Below are positions 8,153 to 16,213 of a DNA stretch of 64,000 nucleotides, one piece after another (position 1 is the first letter of the stretch; each line of letters opens with the position of its first letter). Position numbers and translations under genes: made by a program. Source of the stretch: Avibacterium sp. 20-132 (GTDB taxonomy: Bacteria; Pseudomonadota; Gammaproteobacteria; Enterobacterales; Pasteurellaceae); contig NZ_CP091456.1 in the NCBI RefSeq assembly GCF_023611925.1, forward strand, positions 2,026,001-2,090,000, written 5' to 3'. The notes under the pieces were generated by a model. That model was given only the letters and a program-made list of their open reading frames with translations, did no database searches and had not been told where the DNA came from.

Positions 8153-8662
8153 ATGGCAGGGATTAATAAAGTGATTATCGTGGGTAACCTTGGTGCAGAT
8201 CCTGAAGTAAGAACAATGCCGAATGGCGAAGCGGTTTCCAATATAAGTGTGGCAACTAGTGAAAGTTGGATAGATAAGAATACAAGTGAAAAACGTGAAT
8301 TAACCGAGTGGCATCGGATTGTGTTTTATCGTCGTCAAGCTGAGATTGTGGGAGAATATTTACGCAAAGGCTCGAAAGTTTATGTCGAGGGGCGATTAAG
8401 AACCCGTAAATGGCAAGACCAAAATGGGCAAGATCGATACACCACAGAAATCCAAGGAGATGTACTTCAAATGTTAGATAGCCGTCCTGAGCGCTATCAA
8501 GCAGGGCAGGCAACGCAAGTTGGAGCGGCACAACAAGGTCGTAATCAATATGCGCAACCTACACAGCCTGTGCATCAAGCTCCAAGAAACACTCCACAAT
8601 CAACGCAAGCACCACAGTCAGATATTAATGACATGCCTTTAGACGATGATATTCCGTTTTGA
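8153..8662 (+). CDS. ssb: single-stranded DNA-binding protein
   Basis: 169 residues. An OB-fold domain occupies residues 1-110 ([17 protein letters not shown], then [20 protein letters not shown] and [16 protein letters not shown]). A Gln/Pro-rich linker follows, ending in the acidic tip DDDIPF that recruits partner proteins, so the protein looks fully functional. It coats ssDNA; on a conjugative element it would protect the incoming strand and help complementary-strand synthesis. It precedes a lipoprotein gene and, further on, topB. Ssb plus topoisomerase plus the pseudoknot RNA at 12885 match the gene company reported for STAXI RNAs. Confidence 0.97.
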   Translation: MAGINKVIIVGNLGADPEVRTMPNGEAVSNISVATSESWIDKNTSEKRELTEWHRIVFYRRQAEIVGEYLRKGSKVYVEGRLRTRKWQDQNGQDRYTTEIQGDVLQMLDSRPERYQAGQATQVGAAQQGRNQYAQPTQPVHQAPRNTPQSTQAPQSDINDMPLDDDIPF

Positions 8663-8689
8663 GTTTGCTAATAATTTGGAGCTGATATA

Positions 8690-9169
8690 ATGAAAACATT
8701 AAAAATTACAACTGCACTTTTTATATTGGGCATTATCTCAGGTTGTGCTGAACTTTCTGCAATTAACCAAAAAGTAGGGGATTGGGCGGGAGAAATTAAT
8801 CGTACGCTCAATGCGGATAAACAACAATTCTCGGATACCTTAACCTCCAAACGAGATATTGATACCCTATACGTACGCATTAAGCGTAATGTGGGGTTTG
8901 AAACAATGGAAGAAATGTTAAAATGCGATCCTGAATCAAATAAGAACTGTGCATGGAAGAAAAGCGCAATTGCCGAAGGCGGCTATGTCCATGAAAAAAC
9001 GCCAGGCGTTTATTATCGAATGGCAGATTCCTTTGGCAAAGAAGGTCGATATTATGCTGAAGTTATCTTAGAAAAAGAGGGCAGAAATACCCTTATTTCT
9101 TGGAGGGTGAAAGGTTCTCAAGACTTTGCTAATCAAATCAAAGCAGATATTTTAAAAGCGGTTAAATAG
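8690..9169 (+). CDS. predicted lipoprotein
   Basis: 159 residues with a lipoprotein signal: short basic N-terminus, hydrophobic stretch and lipobox ISGC with Cys19. The mature part is charged, and about residues 60-159 form a compact domain with two further Cys near 83-91 (KCDPESNKNC) that could form a disulfide. The family is not recognised. It lies 27 bp after ssb and ends at an intrinsic terminator, so it is probably cotranscribed with ssb. Likely anchored in the inner or outer membrane facing the periplasm. Confidence 0.75.
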   Translation: MKTLKITTALFILGIISGCAELSAINQKVGDWAGEINRTLNADKQQFSDTLTSKRDIDTLYVRIKRNVGFETMEEMLKCDPESNKNCAWKKSAIAEGGYVHEKTPGVYYRMADSFGKEGRYYAEVILEKEGRNTLISWRVKGSQDFANQIKADILKAVK

Positions 9170-9196
9170 GTTTATTTGCTCAAAAACCTCAGTGTT

Positions 9197-9223
9197 GCCC
9201 AATCTTGATGATTGGGCTTTTTT
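9197..9223 (+). terminator. intrinsic terminator of the ssb-lipoprotein unit
   Basis: GCCCAATC (9197-9204), loop TTGAT, GATTGGGC (9210-9217), then six T. Perfect 8-bp stem. Confidence 0.9.
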
Positions 9224-9230
9224 GTAAAGA

Positions 9231-9956
9231 TTATTTATTCATGAAACTATTTTTCTTTAATTTTACAGTTTTACCTTCAGAATGGATAAACCATTTATTA
9301 ATAGCAATAATTTGTTTATTAGATAATGTTAATTTTTTACGTAGTTGACCTAACACATTATTGATAAAGGTTAAATCTGAATCAGAATTATATTTGATAA
9401 ATGATAATAACCAATATTCAGCTGCATAGACGGATTGTAAATTTTGATATGTCAAAAGAGGATATTGATTTCCATACATGGCTTGTTTTATGTAATTCTC
9501 ATCTTGTTTAGAAATTTTACCATTAGTGATATATGAATGATAAATATCATCTAGTTTTTTGGAGGTGAAAATGGACTTTAGATGGGATAATTTTTCAAAG
9601 CGTAAGGTTAAATAAGCACTTATTGCATTTTCATCGAGATAGTTATCTACTTGTGTATCTTCTTCTGGGGTAAGGTTTTCGTATTCTGTGGCAATGTTTT
9701 CATTAAATATTTTTTGTTGTGGTATTAATTTTTCGGAATGAGGTATATCTTGTAATATGCATCCTTTCGTTATATCAATTACATTCTCATCATAATTTGT
9801 GATGTTAGATTTTTTCTTAGCACATGTTGGTCCAGAAAATGCGAAATCACCGTGTTCATTTTGAATCAAGATTCCTTTACCTGAGTTAATTATCCTATTG
9901 CAAAATTTGCATTTAACAGTTTCTGTAAAATCGATTCTAACTTTTTTCCATTTCAT
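9231..9956 (-). CDS. hypothetical protein with N-terminal zinc-ribbon-like cysteines
   Basis: 241 residues from the ATG at 9956; the in-frame GTG at 9968 overlaps the GGAA Shine-Dalgarno and is rejected as start. Residues 1-45 hold CKFC and a later Cys (GPTCAKKK), a pattern that may bind zinc. The rest is AT-rich in codon use and unlike its neighbours. It is transcribed against the ICE backbone between ssb and topB, so it is probably a later insertion. I do not recognise a family; a nucleic-acid-related role would be speculation. Confidence 0.65.
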   Translation of the reverse strand: MKWKKVRIDFTETVKCKFCNRIINSGKGILIQNEHGDFAFSGPTCAKKKSNITNYDENVIDITKGCILQDIPHSEKLIPQQKIFNENIATEYENLTPEEDTQVDNYLDENAISAYLTLRFEKLSHLKSIFTSKKLDDIYHSYITNGKISKQDENYIKQAMYGNQYPLLTYQNLQSVYAAEYWLLSFIKYNSDSDLTFINNVLGQLRKKLTLSNKQIIAINKWFIHSEGKTVKLKKNSFMNK

Positions 9957-10050
9957 ATTTATTTCCACATTTTAAAGAATAAGAAATTGTGCGCAAAAAT
10001 CGTTATTGATTAAATATTCCCTAAATTATCATTGAATAACGGAGAGCATA

Positions 10051-10338
10051 ATGGATTTTCCTCGAACTCGTCATCAAGTGTTGCACGAATTACAGCTTGA
10101 ACTTGAAAATTGGGTACTTCAAGCTGAAATTGAAGAGATTAAACATTATCTGATAAGTATCCATGGGGGCGTTTATCCCGATGATTGGGAGGATATTCTC
10201 CAGTCTCATTTCATTAAAAAACCTGATGATTGTCATTACATTCAATCTTGCTCTTTCTGTCAAGAAATTGTTTCAGCAATTTTAACAATTGCTGAGACGA
10301 ATCGCCCTGAGTTAAAAACATTATTTCAAGGTAAGTGA
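10051..10338 (+). CDS. small hypothetical protein upstream of topB
   Basis: 95 residues behind GGAGAG. Acidic and helical, with three Cys near the C-terminal third (CHY...CSFC) that could bind metal. It ends one base before the topB start, so the two are almost certainly one transcript and translationally coupled. Family not recognised. Confidence 0.7.
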   Translation: MDFPRTRHQVLHELQLELENWVLQAEIEEIKHYLISIHGGVYPDDWEDILQSHFIKKPDDCHYIQSCSFCQEIVSAILTIAETNRPELKTLFQGK

Positions 10339-10339
10339 A

Positions 10340-12370
10340 ATGAAATTATTTCTATGCGAAAAACCCAGTCAAGGACGGGATATTGCAAAAGTCTTGGGGG
10401 CAACCCAAAAAGGGGAAGGATATTTATCTACAGCTGACGGCACAATCGTTGTGACTTGGGCAAGAGGGCATTTAGTCGAACAATTTTCGCCAGAACAATA
10501 CGATCCTGCACTTAAAGCGTGGCGATTAGATACCCTCCCAATTATCCCTTCCCAATGGCAAGTTTCCCCTAAACCTGATGCAAAAAAAGAATATAAAACC
10601 GTGATGGCATTGCTGAAAAAAGCACGCACGGTGGTGATTTCAACTGATATTGATCGAGAAGGGGAAACGATTGCCCGTGAGTTATTGGACATTGCGGGCT
10701 ATCGTGGACATATTCAGCGGCTATGGATCACCGCACTTGATGAAATTAGTGTACGTAAAGCCCTCAGCCACCTTAAAACTAATGAAGAAACCTTGCCACT
10801 TTATTATGCGGGGCTTGCTCGTAGTCGGGCAGATTGGTTAATTGGAATGAATTGTAGTCGAATGTTTACCCTTTTGGCACAGCAACAAGGTTATCAAGGT
10901 CCGCCGCTTTCGGTGGGGCGAGTGCAAAGTCCTACATTGGCTCTCGTAGTGAATCGAGATAAGGAAATTGCTCATTTTGTCCCGACCTCGCATTATGCCT
11001 TGATGGTGCAAGTCTGTGGAGCCAATACGCAGTCTTTCGAGGCGAGTCTTTTAGTTCCTGAAAAATATTGTGATGAAGAGGGGCGTTGTTTAGAGATAAA
11101 GGTTGTTCAGCAGGCAGAGCAACAGATTCGTCAGGCGGGTCAAGTGCAAGTGAAGAATGTAGAAACAAAGCGGGAAAAAGAAAGTCCGCCGTTACTTTTT
11201 GCATTAAGTGATTTACAGGCAGAATGTAATCGTCTCTATGATTTAGGAACGCAACAAGTGCTTGATATTGCACAATCCCTTTATGAAAAACATAAAGCAA
11301 CCACCTATCCGCGTACGGATTGCGGTTATCTACCTGAAGCACAATTACTTGAAGTGCCTCAGGTCATCAGTAGCCTAATGCAGTCAGATCCTAAGTTACA
11401 GCCTTTACGAACACAGCTTAATTTGAGCCAAAAATCCCGTGCTTGGAATGATAAAAAAATTACCGCTCACCATGGGATTATTCCCACAACACAGCCTGTT
11501 GATATTACTAAAATGGATGAAAATGAATTTAAGGTGTACGATTTAATTCGACGTCGTTATCTCGCTCAATTTCTACCGCACTTTGAAGTGGACAAAACCC
11601 AGATTCAGCTATCTTGTGGAGAGCATCAATTCATTGCCAAAGGTCAAGTGATTGTGGTTTTGGGTTGGAAAGCGTTGTTTCGTGCTTCTAAAGAAGCACA
11701 GGGAGAGAAACAAGGTTTGCCAATACTGAATAGTGGGCAAATGTTAAAGGTGATGAATACGGAAGTAAAATCGCTTAAAACCACACCACCTGCACACTAT
11801 ACAGAAGGCACATTGCTCACGGCAATGGTGAATGTCGCCCGCTTTGTTACCGATGAACGGCTAAAGAAACAGTTACGCGAAACAGAAGGACTGGGGACAG
11901 AAGCCACTCGAGCCAGTATTATGAAAACCCTTTATGATCGTGGTTATATCAAGAAAAAGGGGAAATCCATTGTGGCGACAGAGGCAGGTGCCATGTTGAT
12001 TGATAATTTACCGACGGTATTAAAAGATCCTGGTTTAACGGCATTGTGGGAACAAGCCTTAAACCAAATTGCCGAGAACCAAATGAGCTTGCAAGGATTT
12101 ATGCAAAAGCAAGAACAGTTTATTCGTCATCTTATTCAAACCTGTGGGCATCAAGGTATCAAAATGGGCAATATAGACATTAAAAAATGTCCACAATGCG
12201 GTAAGGGACTTCGAAAAATGAAAGGGAAAAATGGGGACTTCTGGGGTTGTACGGGCTATCCACAATGTAAATATATTGAATCAAACGCCAAGAAAAAATC
12301 CTCTGCCAGAAAAGCGACATCGATTAACCTTTCTCAACAATTTGCAAATTTGCGTCAGTCCGTCAAATAA
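10340..12370 (+). CDS. topB: DNA topoisomerase III
   Basis: 676 residues, full length for a plasmid/ICE type IA enzyme. A TOPRIM domain opens the protein (FLCEKPSQGRDIAKVLG; acidic DIDREGE near residues 99-105). The active-site motif YPRTDCGYLP has the catalytic tyrosine at about residue 323, aligned with E. coli TopB Tyr328. The C-terminus has a zinc-ribbon (CPQCGKG...CTGYPQCK). Type IA enzymes decatenate and relax via single-strand passage; the ICE copy probably resolves intermediates of element replication or transfer. A 752-bp noncoding region follows. Confidence 0.97.
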   Translation: MKLFLCEKPSQGRDIAKVLGATQKGEGYLSTADGTIVVTWARGHLVEQFSPEQYDPALKAWRLDTLPIIPSQWQVSPKPDAKKEYKTVMALLKKARTVVISTDIDREGETIARELLDIAGYRGHIQRLWITALDEISVRKALSHLKTNEETLPLYYAGLARSRADWLIGMNCSRMFTLLAQQQGYQGPPLSVGRVQSPTLALVVNRDKEIAHFVPTSHYALMVQVCGANTQSFEASLLVPEKYCDEEGRCLEIKVVQQAEQQIRQAGQVQVKNVETKREKESPPLLFALSDLQAECNRLYDLGTQQVLDIAQSLYEKHKATTYPRTDCGYLPEAQLLEVPQVISSLMQSDPKLQPLRTQLNLSQKSRAWNDKKITAHHGIIPTTQPVDITKMDENEFKVYDLIRRRYLAQFLPHFEVDKTQIQLSCGEHQFIAKGQVIVVLGWKALFRASKEAQGEKQGLPILNSGQMLKVMNTEVKSLKTTPPAHYTEGTLLTAMVNVARFVTDERLKKQLRETEGLGTEATRASIMKTLYDRGYIKKKGKSIVATEAGAMLIDNLPTVLKDPGLTALWEQALNQIAENQMSLQGFMQKQEQFIRHLIQTCGHQGIKMGNIDIKKCPQCGKGLRKMKGKNGDFWGCTGYPQCKYIESNAKKKSSARKATSINLSQQFANLRQSVK

Positions 12371-12424
12371 GGTAGTATGGCAGGCAAAAGTAAGCCGTTT
12401 TAACATTGTCGGTCATCAATGTTG

Positions 12425-12480
12425 TGCCGAAATACCCTTAGCACTCTGAAAGAGGGTTCAGTGATATTGGGAGTGTGTAT
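12425..12480 (+). ncRNA. partial pseudoknot RNA (STAXI-like single unit)
   Basis: ACCCTT (12434-12439) can pair with GAGGGT (12452-12457), while GCACTC (12441-12446) pairs with GAGTGT (12471-12476), interleaved as an H-type pseudoknot. The flanks GCCGAAAT and CTGAAAGA are shared with the units at 12980-13033 and 39391-39450, but the stem sequences differ with compensatory changes. It stands just after topB without a clear partner unit upstream. Confidence 0.6.
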
Positions 12481-12506
12481 TTTATCTTTTTATCGACAAT
12501 CGCGTG

Positions 12507-12556
12507 ATTGCTAAGTCATCATCGCATTTTATTAAGTGGTATGACGACTTAGCAAT
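12507..12556 (+). other. 11-bp inverted repeat in the noncoding region
   Basis: ATTGCTAAGTC (12507-12517) and GACTTAGCAAT (12546-12556) are perfectly complementary across 28 nt. It could be a mRNA structure or a binding site. The sequence 12557-12766 holds no gene and nothing else that I can assign. Confidence 0.4.
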
Positions 12557-12766
12557 ACGTTGCTTCTTTATCCTAGCCAGAGCCCACTGGTGAAAAATTG
12601 GGTGCCCTTTGTATCGATTGAGATGCCTCCGTTATACTGATTAAAGACCACAATGTAATCAGGTAAATGCGATAGGAAATCAAACATTGTAACGAAGATG
12701 GGAAGATTTCAATCATCCATTTATATTGGTCTGTCATTCACACAATTTTTTCAAATTGTTATCTTA

Positions 12767-12817
12767 AAAAGTAAATAAGCCATAAGTGAATTGTTCATTT
12801 ATGGCTTATTTACTTTT
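12767..12817 (+). terminator. very long near-perfect hairpin, likely bidirectional terminator
   Basis: Arms of 24 bp (12767-12790 and 12794-12817) around a TTG loop differ from perfect complementarity at one G.T pair. It starts with AAAA and ends with TTTT, so it can terminate in both directions. It insulates the topB transcript from the pseudoknot RNA and leader genes downstream. Confidence 0.7.
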
Positions 12818-12884
12818 GGATCAAAATTCTTTTCTATTAATATTTAATTCTTTCTATACGAGAGAGACGATTTTGCGGTTTAAT

Positions 12885-13033
12885 GTGGGTATTAAGTCGC
12901 TACGTTGTAGCCCTTAGAAGTTGCCAAACACTTGAAAGAGCAACGGACTAGCCCGCAGTGGTAGTTGTGTTAATACCAGCCGAAATGTCATCAGCATTCT
13001 GAAAGATGACGCTGTGAAAACAGGAATGCTGCC
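12885..13033 (+). ncRNA. tandem pseudoknot RNA, STAXI-like
   Basis: Unit A: a small GCTAC/GTAGC hairpin (12899-12911), then GTTGC (12920-12924) with GCAAC (12940-12944) interleaved with AACAC (12927-12931) and GTGTT (12967-12971). Unit B: GTCATC (12987-12992) with GATGAC (13005-13010) interleaved with GCATTC (12994-12999) and GAATGC (13024-13029). Each unit has a TGAAAGA-type loop. The same two-unit structure recurs at 39300-39450 with compensating changes. The gene company (ssb, topoisomerase, antirestriction, Xer-like integrase) matches the published STAXI motif; a covariance-model search would confirm. Confidence 0.75.
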
Positions 13034-13044
13034 TCATCTGTTTA

Positions 13045-13123
13045 ACCCTGGCGGGGAACATTTTTCCCGTGTTGGGTAAGGATGTTTCTCCGCTTTTTTT
13101 ATTTTTACTTTAGGAGAAACATT
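13045..13123 (+). promoter_or_regulatory. structured leader L1 (SD-sequestering) of the STY4534 gene
   Basis: Hairpin ACCC...CGGG/CCCG...GGGT (13045-13077) with GGGGAACATT at its tip. The anti-SD ATGTTTCTCC (13082-13091) is perfectly complementary to the Shine-Dalgarno region GGAGAAACAT (13113-13122), 1 nt before the ATG. Member of a 12-copy family. Confidence 0.75.
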
Positions 13124-13588
13124 ATGTCTAACTCATCTACACAAAAAAATTTCTTTAACCTTCATACTCAAGGTTTAGGCTACTTGAACAATATCCGTTT
13201 AGTTGAGCCGAAAAAAGGAACGCCTTTCTACTCTTGCGATATTGCTGCATTAGTAGGAGAGTCTTCTAAACCTGAATACCGTTTTTTCAACTGTAATGTT
13301 GTTGGGAAAGATACGGAAAATCTGGTTAAACGTTGTCAAGATGCTGTAAATGCTAACAAAAAAGTCTTGGTCGCCTTTGTGATGTCAGACCTTTGGTTTG
13401 ATACCTTTACCTATCAAAAAGACGGTAAAAATCACAAGAAAGGTGATACAGGCGTGGCATTGAAAGGTCGCTTGATTAACATAAAAATGGTTAAAGTTGA
13501 TGGTGAACTCAAATATTCTAGTTCTACTGAAGCAAAAACAGAACATGTTGAAAATGCCAACGTAGAATTATCAGCACCACAAGCTTAA
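13124..13588 (+). CDS. STY4534-family ICE replication protein (DUF3577-like)
   Basis: 154 residues from the ATG at 13124; an upstream in-frame ATG at 13082 lies inside the anti-SD of the leader and has no Shine-Dalgarno. The sequence (TQGLGYLNNIRLVEPKKGTP, then FFNCNVVGKDTENLV) resembles the STY4534/DUF3577 group linked to replication in pathogenicity islands and ICEs; an OB-like beta fold is likely. It is the first leader-controlled gene after the tandem pseudoknot RNA and ends at its own terminator. Confidence 0.75.
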   Translation: MSNSSTQKNFFNLHTQGLGYLNNIRLVEPKKGTPFYSCDIAALVGESSKPEYRFFNCNVVGKDTENLVKRCQDAVNANKKVLVAFVMSDLWFDTFTYQKDGKNHKKGDTGVALKGRLINIKMVKVDGELKYSSSTEAKTEHVENANVELSAPQA

Positions 13589-13604
13589 TCATTATACTCA
13601 ACGG

Positions 13605-13636
13605 AAAGACTGGCACATTTGTCAGTCTTTTTCTTT
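13605..13636 (+). terminator. intrinsic terminator of the STY4534 gene
   Basis: AAAGACTG (13605-13612) pairs with CAGTCTTT (13623-13630), followed by a T-rich run. Confidence 0.85.
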
Positions 13637-13667
13637 ATCCTCATTTTCTTTTTAGCAGGAGAATACA

Positions 13668-14066
13668 ATGAAACAAGGTATTTATGTTAACGGGAAACCT
13701 GTCTTCACTCAGATTGCTCACGGCAATGTGAAAAATATGATTGCCTCATCACAAACCATCTCAATAGAGAATGGGCAAGTGTCAATTCAAGCACCACAGC
13801 TTATCATTGATGGTCAGGTGATTGTGCTTGAAAAAGCACCCGTTTTACATATTGAAGTCTTCGGTAATGTGAATCATATTGATGCAGGCAATGTCACCGA
13901 TATTGCGGTAACAGGTAATGTCGAACACATTGAAACGGTCAATGGTGATGTGTCTATACACGGCGATGTGTCTGGTAGTGTTAAAACCGTGAATGGTGAT
14001 GTGCAAGCACAACGGATACAGGGAGCGGTCAATACGGTTTCAGGTGATATTTATCGCGATGATTAA
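13668..14066 (+). CDS. GNV-repeat protein, probable beta-solenoid
   Basis: 132 residues behind AGGAG. The N-terminal third (GIYVNGKPVF, then IENGQVSIQAPQLIIDG) is beta-rich. Residues about 63-130 are built from short repeats of the type GNVxxI, NGDV and GDV (EVFGNVNHIDAGNVTDIAV, ETVNGDVSIHGDVSG), which suggests a right-handed beta-solenoid like polymer-forming or DUF4097-type proteins. There is no signal peptide. Unlike its neighbours it lacks the structured leader. Function unknown. Confidence 0.65.
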   Translation: MKQGIYVNGKPVFTQIAHGNVKNMIASSQTISIENGQVSIQAPQLIIDGQVIVLEKAPVLHIEVFGNVNHIDAGNVTDIAVTGNVEHIETVNGDVSIHGDVSGSVKTVNGDVQAQRIQGAVNTVSGDIYRDD

Positions 14067-14100
14067 TCATTGATTGGTCTGTTTTAACACTCACTCAAAC

Positions 14101-14164
14101 CCACATAGGGGATGATGTCCCTTGTGGTGTCGTTCCCTTAATTTTATGAAAGGCGGTGAACGAT
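14101..14164 (+). promoter_or_regulatory. structured leader L2
   Basis: Hairpin CCACATAGGG...CCCTTGTGG (14101-14127). Anti-SD TCGTTC (14130-14135) is complementary to GAACGA (14158-14163) at the start codon. Loop complementarity is weaker than in other family members. Confidence 0.6.
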
Positions 14165-14425
14165 ATGATTCACAAATTTTTTAACAAAATTCCAGCGAAA
14201 ACGTTGCAATATATTGCGGAGGATTTTCGTAAAGCGGGAACCATCGCTGGCGTTGGATTGATTGGTTTTGTCTTAGCTAAAGATAATATTGATGAAATAG
14301 AGGCTTTTGTACTCTTAACTGTTGGTATTACCTTTTGGTTATTAGGTTTGCTTCTCAATTATGTGGCAGATATAATGTCAAAAAAGGCACATAAACCAGT
14401 CAAACGCACGAAGCAACATCGCTAA
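14165..14425 (+). CDS. small membrane protein
   Basis: 86 residues from ATG 14165, placed by analogy with the other leaders; an in-frame GTG at 14156 overlaps the Shine-Dalgarno region. Two hydrophobic segments (about 23-40, GTIAGVGLIGFVLAKD, and 47-68, FVLLTVGITFWLLGLLLNYV) suggest a helical hairpin in the inner membrane with a basic C-terminal tail. Family not recognised. A 45-residue gene follows 10 bp later behind AAGGAGG. Confidence 0.7.
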   Translation: MIHKFFNKIPAKTLQYIAEDFRKAGTIAGVGLIGFVLAKDNIDEIEAFVLLTVGITFWLLGLLLNYVADIMSKKAHKPVKRTKQHR

Positions 14426-14435
14426 GGAGGCTTGT

Positions 14436-14573
14436 ATGAACTGGTGGTTATTAGGTGTATCAAGTGTTTTAGTCCTGGCAGCAGGTACTTTTACCGCTTT
14501 GGTATATTGGGCGAATTGGGATCTGATTTCTGGAAAAAACGTGAAAGCAGATAAACAAGCCAAACCCCGTTAA
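14436..14573 (+). CDS. 45-residue single-span membrane protein
   Basis: ATG 14436 follows AAGGAGG with ideal spacing. The product starts MNWWLLGVSSVLVLAAGTFT, one transmembrane helix, and ends in a basic tail. Cotranscribed with the preceding small membrane protein. Function unknown; small membrane proteins encoded together may form a complex. Confidence 0.6.
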   Translation: MNWWLLGVSSVLVLAAGTFTALVYWANWDLISGKNVKADKQAKPR

Positions 14574-14623
14574 CTCTTCACATTAAATCAACCTATTTTT
14601 GAATAGGTCGATTCCGACTTATA

Positions 14624-14685
14624 CCCATAGGGGAATATTTTCCCTTGTGGGGCAGATATTCCCTGTTTTATTAGGAGAATATCTT
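14624..14685 (+). promoter_or_regulatory. structured leader L3
   Basis: Hairpin CCCATAGGGG/CCCTTGTGGG (14624-14651, two wobble pairs) whose loop holds GGGGAATATT. Anti-SD AGATATTCCC (14654-14663) can pair with the loop GGGAATAT or with the SD region GAATATCT (14677-14684). Clear covariation relative to L4: AATAT here, AAACA there. Confidence 0.75.
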
Positions 14686-15333
14686 ATGTCACTTAACACG
14701 TATGCAAAATTTGTTCCAAATGTCTTTTTGGCGAAATGCCCTGAACCTCATCAACGAGGGGATATTGTCATGCTAACCAGTAAATATGGGAAAGAAACGA
14801 AAGTAGAAATCTACAACCTTGTGAAACAACAAGATGACTTCTATTTTTATTCTTTCGTGCGTTGTGATGGATTAAACCGTCAGACCTATGCACTTAAAAA
14901 AGCTGCACACTATCAAACGGTGGCAGACAATGCTCAAACGCGTAGCGAACAGTATTGTGACGCTGCAAATGAAGGACGTGAGTTTTTAAGCCTCGGTGAA
15001 CCCATTAAAGTGGGACATCATAGCGAAAGACGACATCGTGCCTTAATTGAGCGAAATGCCAAACGTATGGATAAAGCGGTCGAAGAAATGCAAAAAGCCG
15101 AGTGTTATGAGGATAAAATCCCTTATTGGCGAGAGCGTGCAGAAGTCATTGATTTATCTATGCCAGAAAGTCTTGCGTATTTTCAGGTTGAATTGGCTAA
15201 AGCTAAGGAAAACCATCAAGATTTGAAAGACAATCCAGAAAAACGCGAACATAGTTATTCCCTCACTTACGCCAAGAAAAAAGTCAATGAATTGGCGAAA
15301 AAAGTGGAGTTAGCGACATTGCTTTGGGATTAA
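14686..15333 (+). CDS. DUF3560-family protein
   Basis: 215 residues from ATG 14686, the position set by the leader and AGGAG. A DUF3560 signature is visible: GHHSERRHRALIERNAKRMD (about 109-128) followed by a helical, charged region with WRERAE. An N-terminal segment of about 70 residues precedes it. DUF3560 proteins are common on plasmids and ICEs; their function is unknown. The gene ends before an uptake-signal terminator. Confidence 0.75.
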   Translation: MSLNTYAKFVPNVFLAKCPEPHQRGDIVMLTSKYGKETKVEIYNLVKQQDDFYFYSFVRCDGLNRQTYALKKAAHYQTVADNAQTRSEQYCDAANEGREFLSLGEPIKVGHHSERRHRALIERNAKRMDKAVEEMQKAECYEDKIPYWRERAEVIDLSMPESLAYFQVELAKAKENHQDLKDNPEKREHSYSLTYAKKKVNELAKKVELATLLWD

Positions 15334-15353
15334 GCACATTTATCTTTAACGTT

Positions 15354-15382
15354 AAAAGTGCGGTGAAAATTGACCGCACTTT
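15354..15382 (+). terminator. uptake-signal inverted-pair terminator
   Basis: AAAGTGCGGT (15355-15364) and ACCGCACTTT (15373-15382) form a 10-bp stem. This pair of Haemophilus-type uptake signals also acts as an intrinsic terminator, here inside the ICE. Confidence 0.85.
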
Positions 15383-15387
15383 ATCTA

Positions 15388-15455
15388 CCCATAGGGGAAA
15401 CATTCCCTTATGGGGCGTTTCCCTTTCATTTTTTTATCAATTAAGGAGAAACACC
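15388..15455 (+). promoter_or_regulatory. structured leader L4
   Basis: Hairpin CCCATAGGGG (15388-15397)/CCCTTATGGG (15405-15414), loop AAACATT. Anti-SD GTTTCCC (15417-15423) can pair with loop GGGGAAAC or with the SD GGAGAAAC (15445-15452). Confidence 0.75.
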
Positions 15456-16130
15456 ATGACAACATTAACGGTAAACCAAGTTTTGGAAGCGGCTCAAATT
15501 TACGATGAAACCGTAAAAAATATTCAGCAACGATTCATCTATTTAACCTATAAACTCTGCGATCGTGTCAGTGAGTTGACGCATCTGTCCTCAGTGAAAG
15601 GGTTTTATCGTCAATTATCACAATGTCAACGTGAGATTGAATGTGATGAATCAATGAGTATGGATTTTGCGTGTATTCAGGCGTTTGAGCCAGAACATGC
15701 TTGTTTTCAAAAAACAATGCAAAACCCAGCCTTTATTCAACAATGTCAACAATTGTTAAATGGCAGTCACGCACTTTTAGCCTTTGGGCGTCCATTTGAA
15801 CTCAAACCAACGCACTGGGATTTTCAACTAATTTCAGAGCAGGCGTTAGAGGCAATGGAACAAATCAATGCACAAATGCGTAATTTCTCTTTTATTTCGC
15901 CAGGTAAAACCTATTTGGTTAACAGTTTAGTCATTGAGCTTGAAAGTATTATGCATAAAGCCCAGTGTATTATTGACCTTGTGAAACAACGTGGTTTTGC
16001 TGAAGTACCACAAAATCCGTGGGAGTTGTTACAGCAATGGAAAAAGCAAGTTCATCGTTTGCTCAATGATGCCTTAATGCTCATTGAACAAGAAAAAGGA
16101 CAAGTGGCTTTATCTGTGCAGGTAAACTAA
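15456..16130 (+). CDS. hypothetical helical protein
   Basis: 224 residues from ATG 15456, fixed by AAGGAGAAACACC. Predicted all-helical and Gln-rich, with scattered Cys; no signal peptide, membrane span or recognised motif. It is one of the leader-controlled genes lying between topB and the transfer operon. I do not recognise the family. Confidence 0.7.
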   Translation: MTTLTVNQVLEAAQIYDETVKNIQQRFIYLTYKLCDRVSELTHLSSVKGFYRQLSQCQREIECDESMSMDFACIQAFEPEHACFQKTMQNPAFIQQCQQLLNGSHALLAFGRPFELKPTHWDFQLISEQALEAMEQINAQMRNFSFISPGKTYLVNSLVIELESIMHKAQCIIDLVKQRGFAEVPQNPWELLQQWKKQVHRLLNDALMLIEQEKGQVALSVQVN

Positions 16131-16146
16131 TTATTACACTATCTTA

Positions 16147-16213
16147 ACCCTAGAGGGAAATACTTCCCTTTAGGGTGTGTTTCTCTCTGATTGATTATTT
16201 AGGAGAAACACAT
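16147..16213 (+). promoter_or_regulatory. structured leader L5
   Basis: Hairpin ACCCTAGAGGG (16147-16157)/CCCTTTAGGGT (16166-16176). Anti-SD GTGTTTCTC (16177-16185) is a perfect complement of GAGAAACAC (16203-16211), which contains the Shine-Dalgarno. Confidence 0.75.

Noticed and set aside
10369..10692. 107-codon minus-strand frame
   Set aside because: It is the antisense shadow of topB, with composition explained by that gene.
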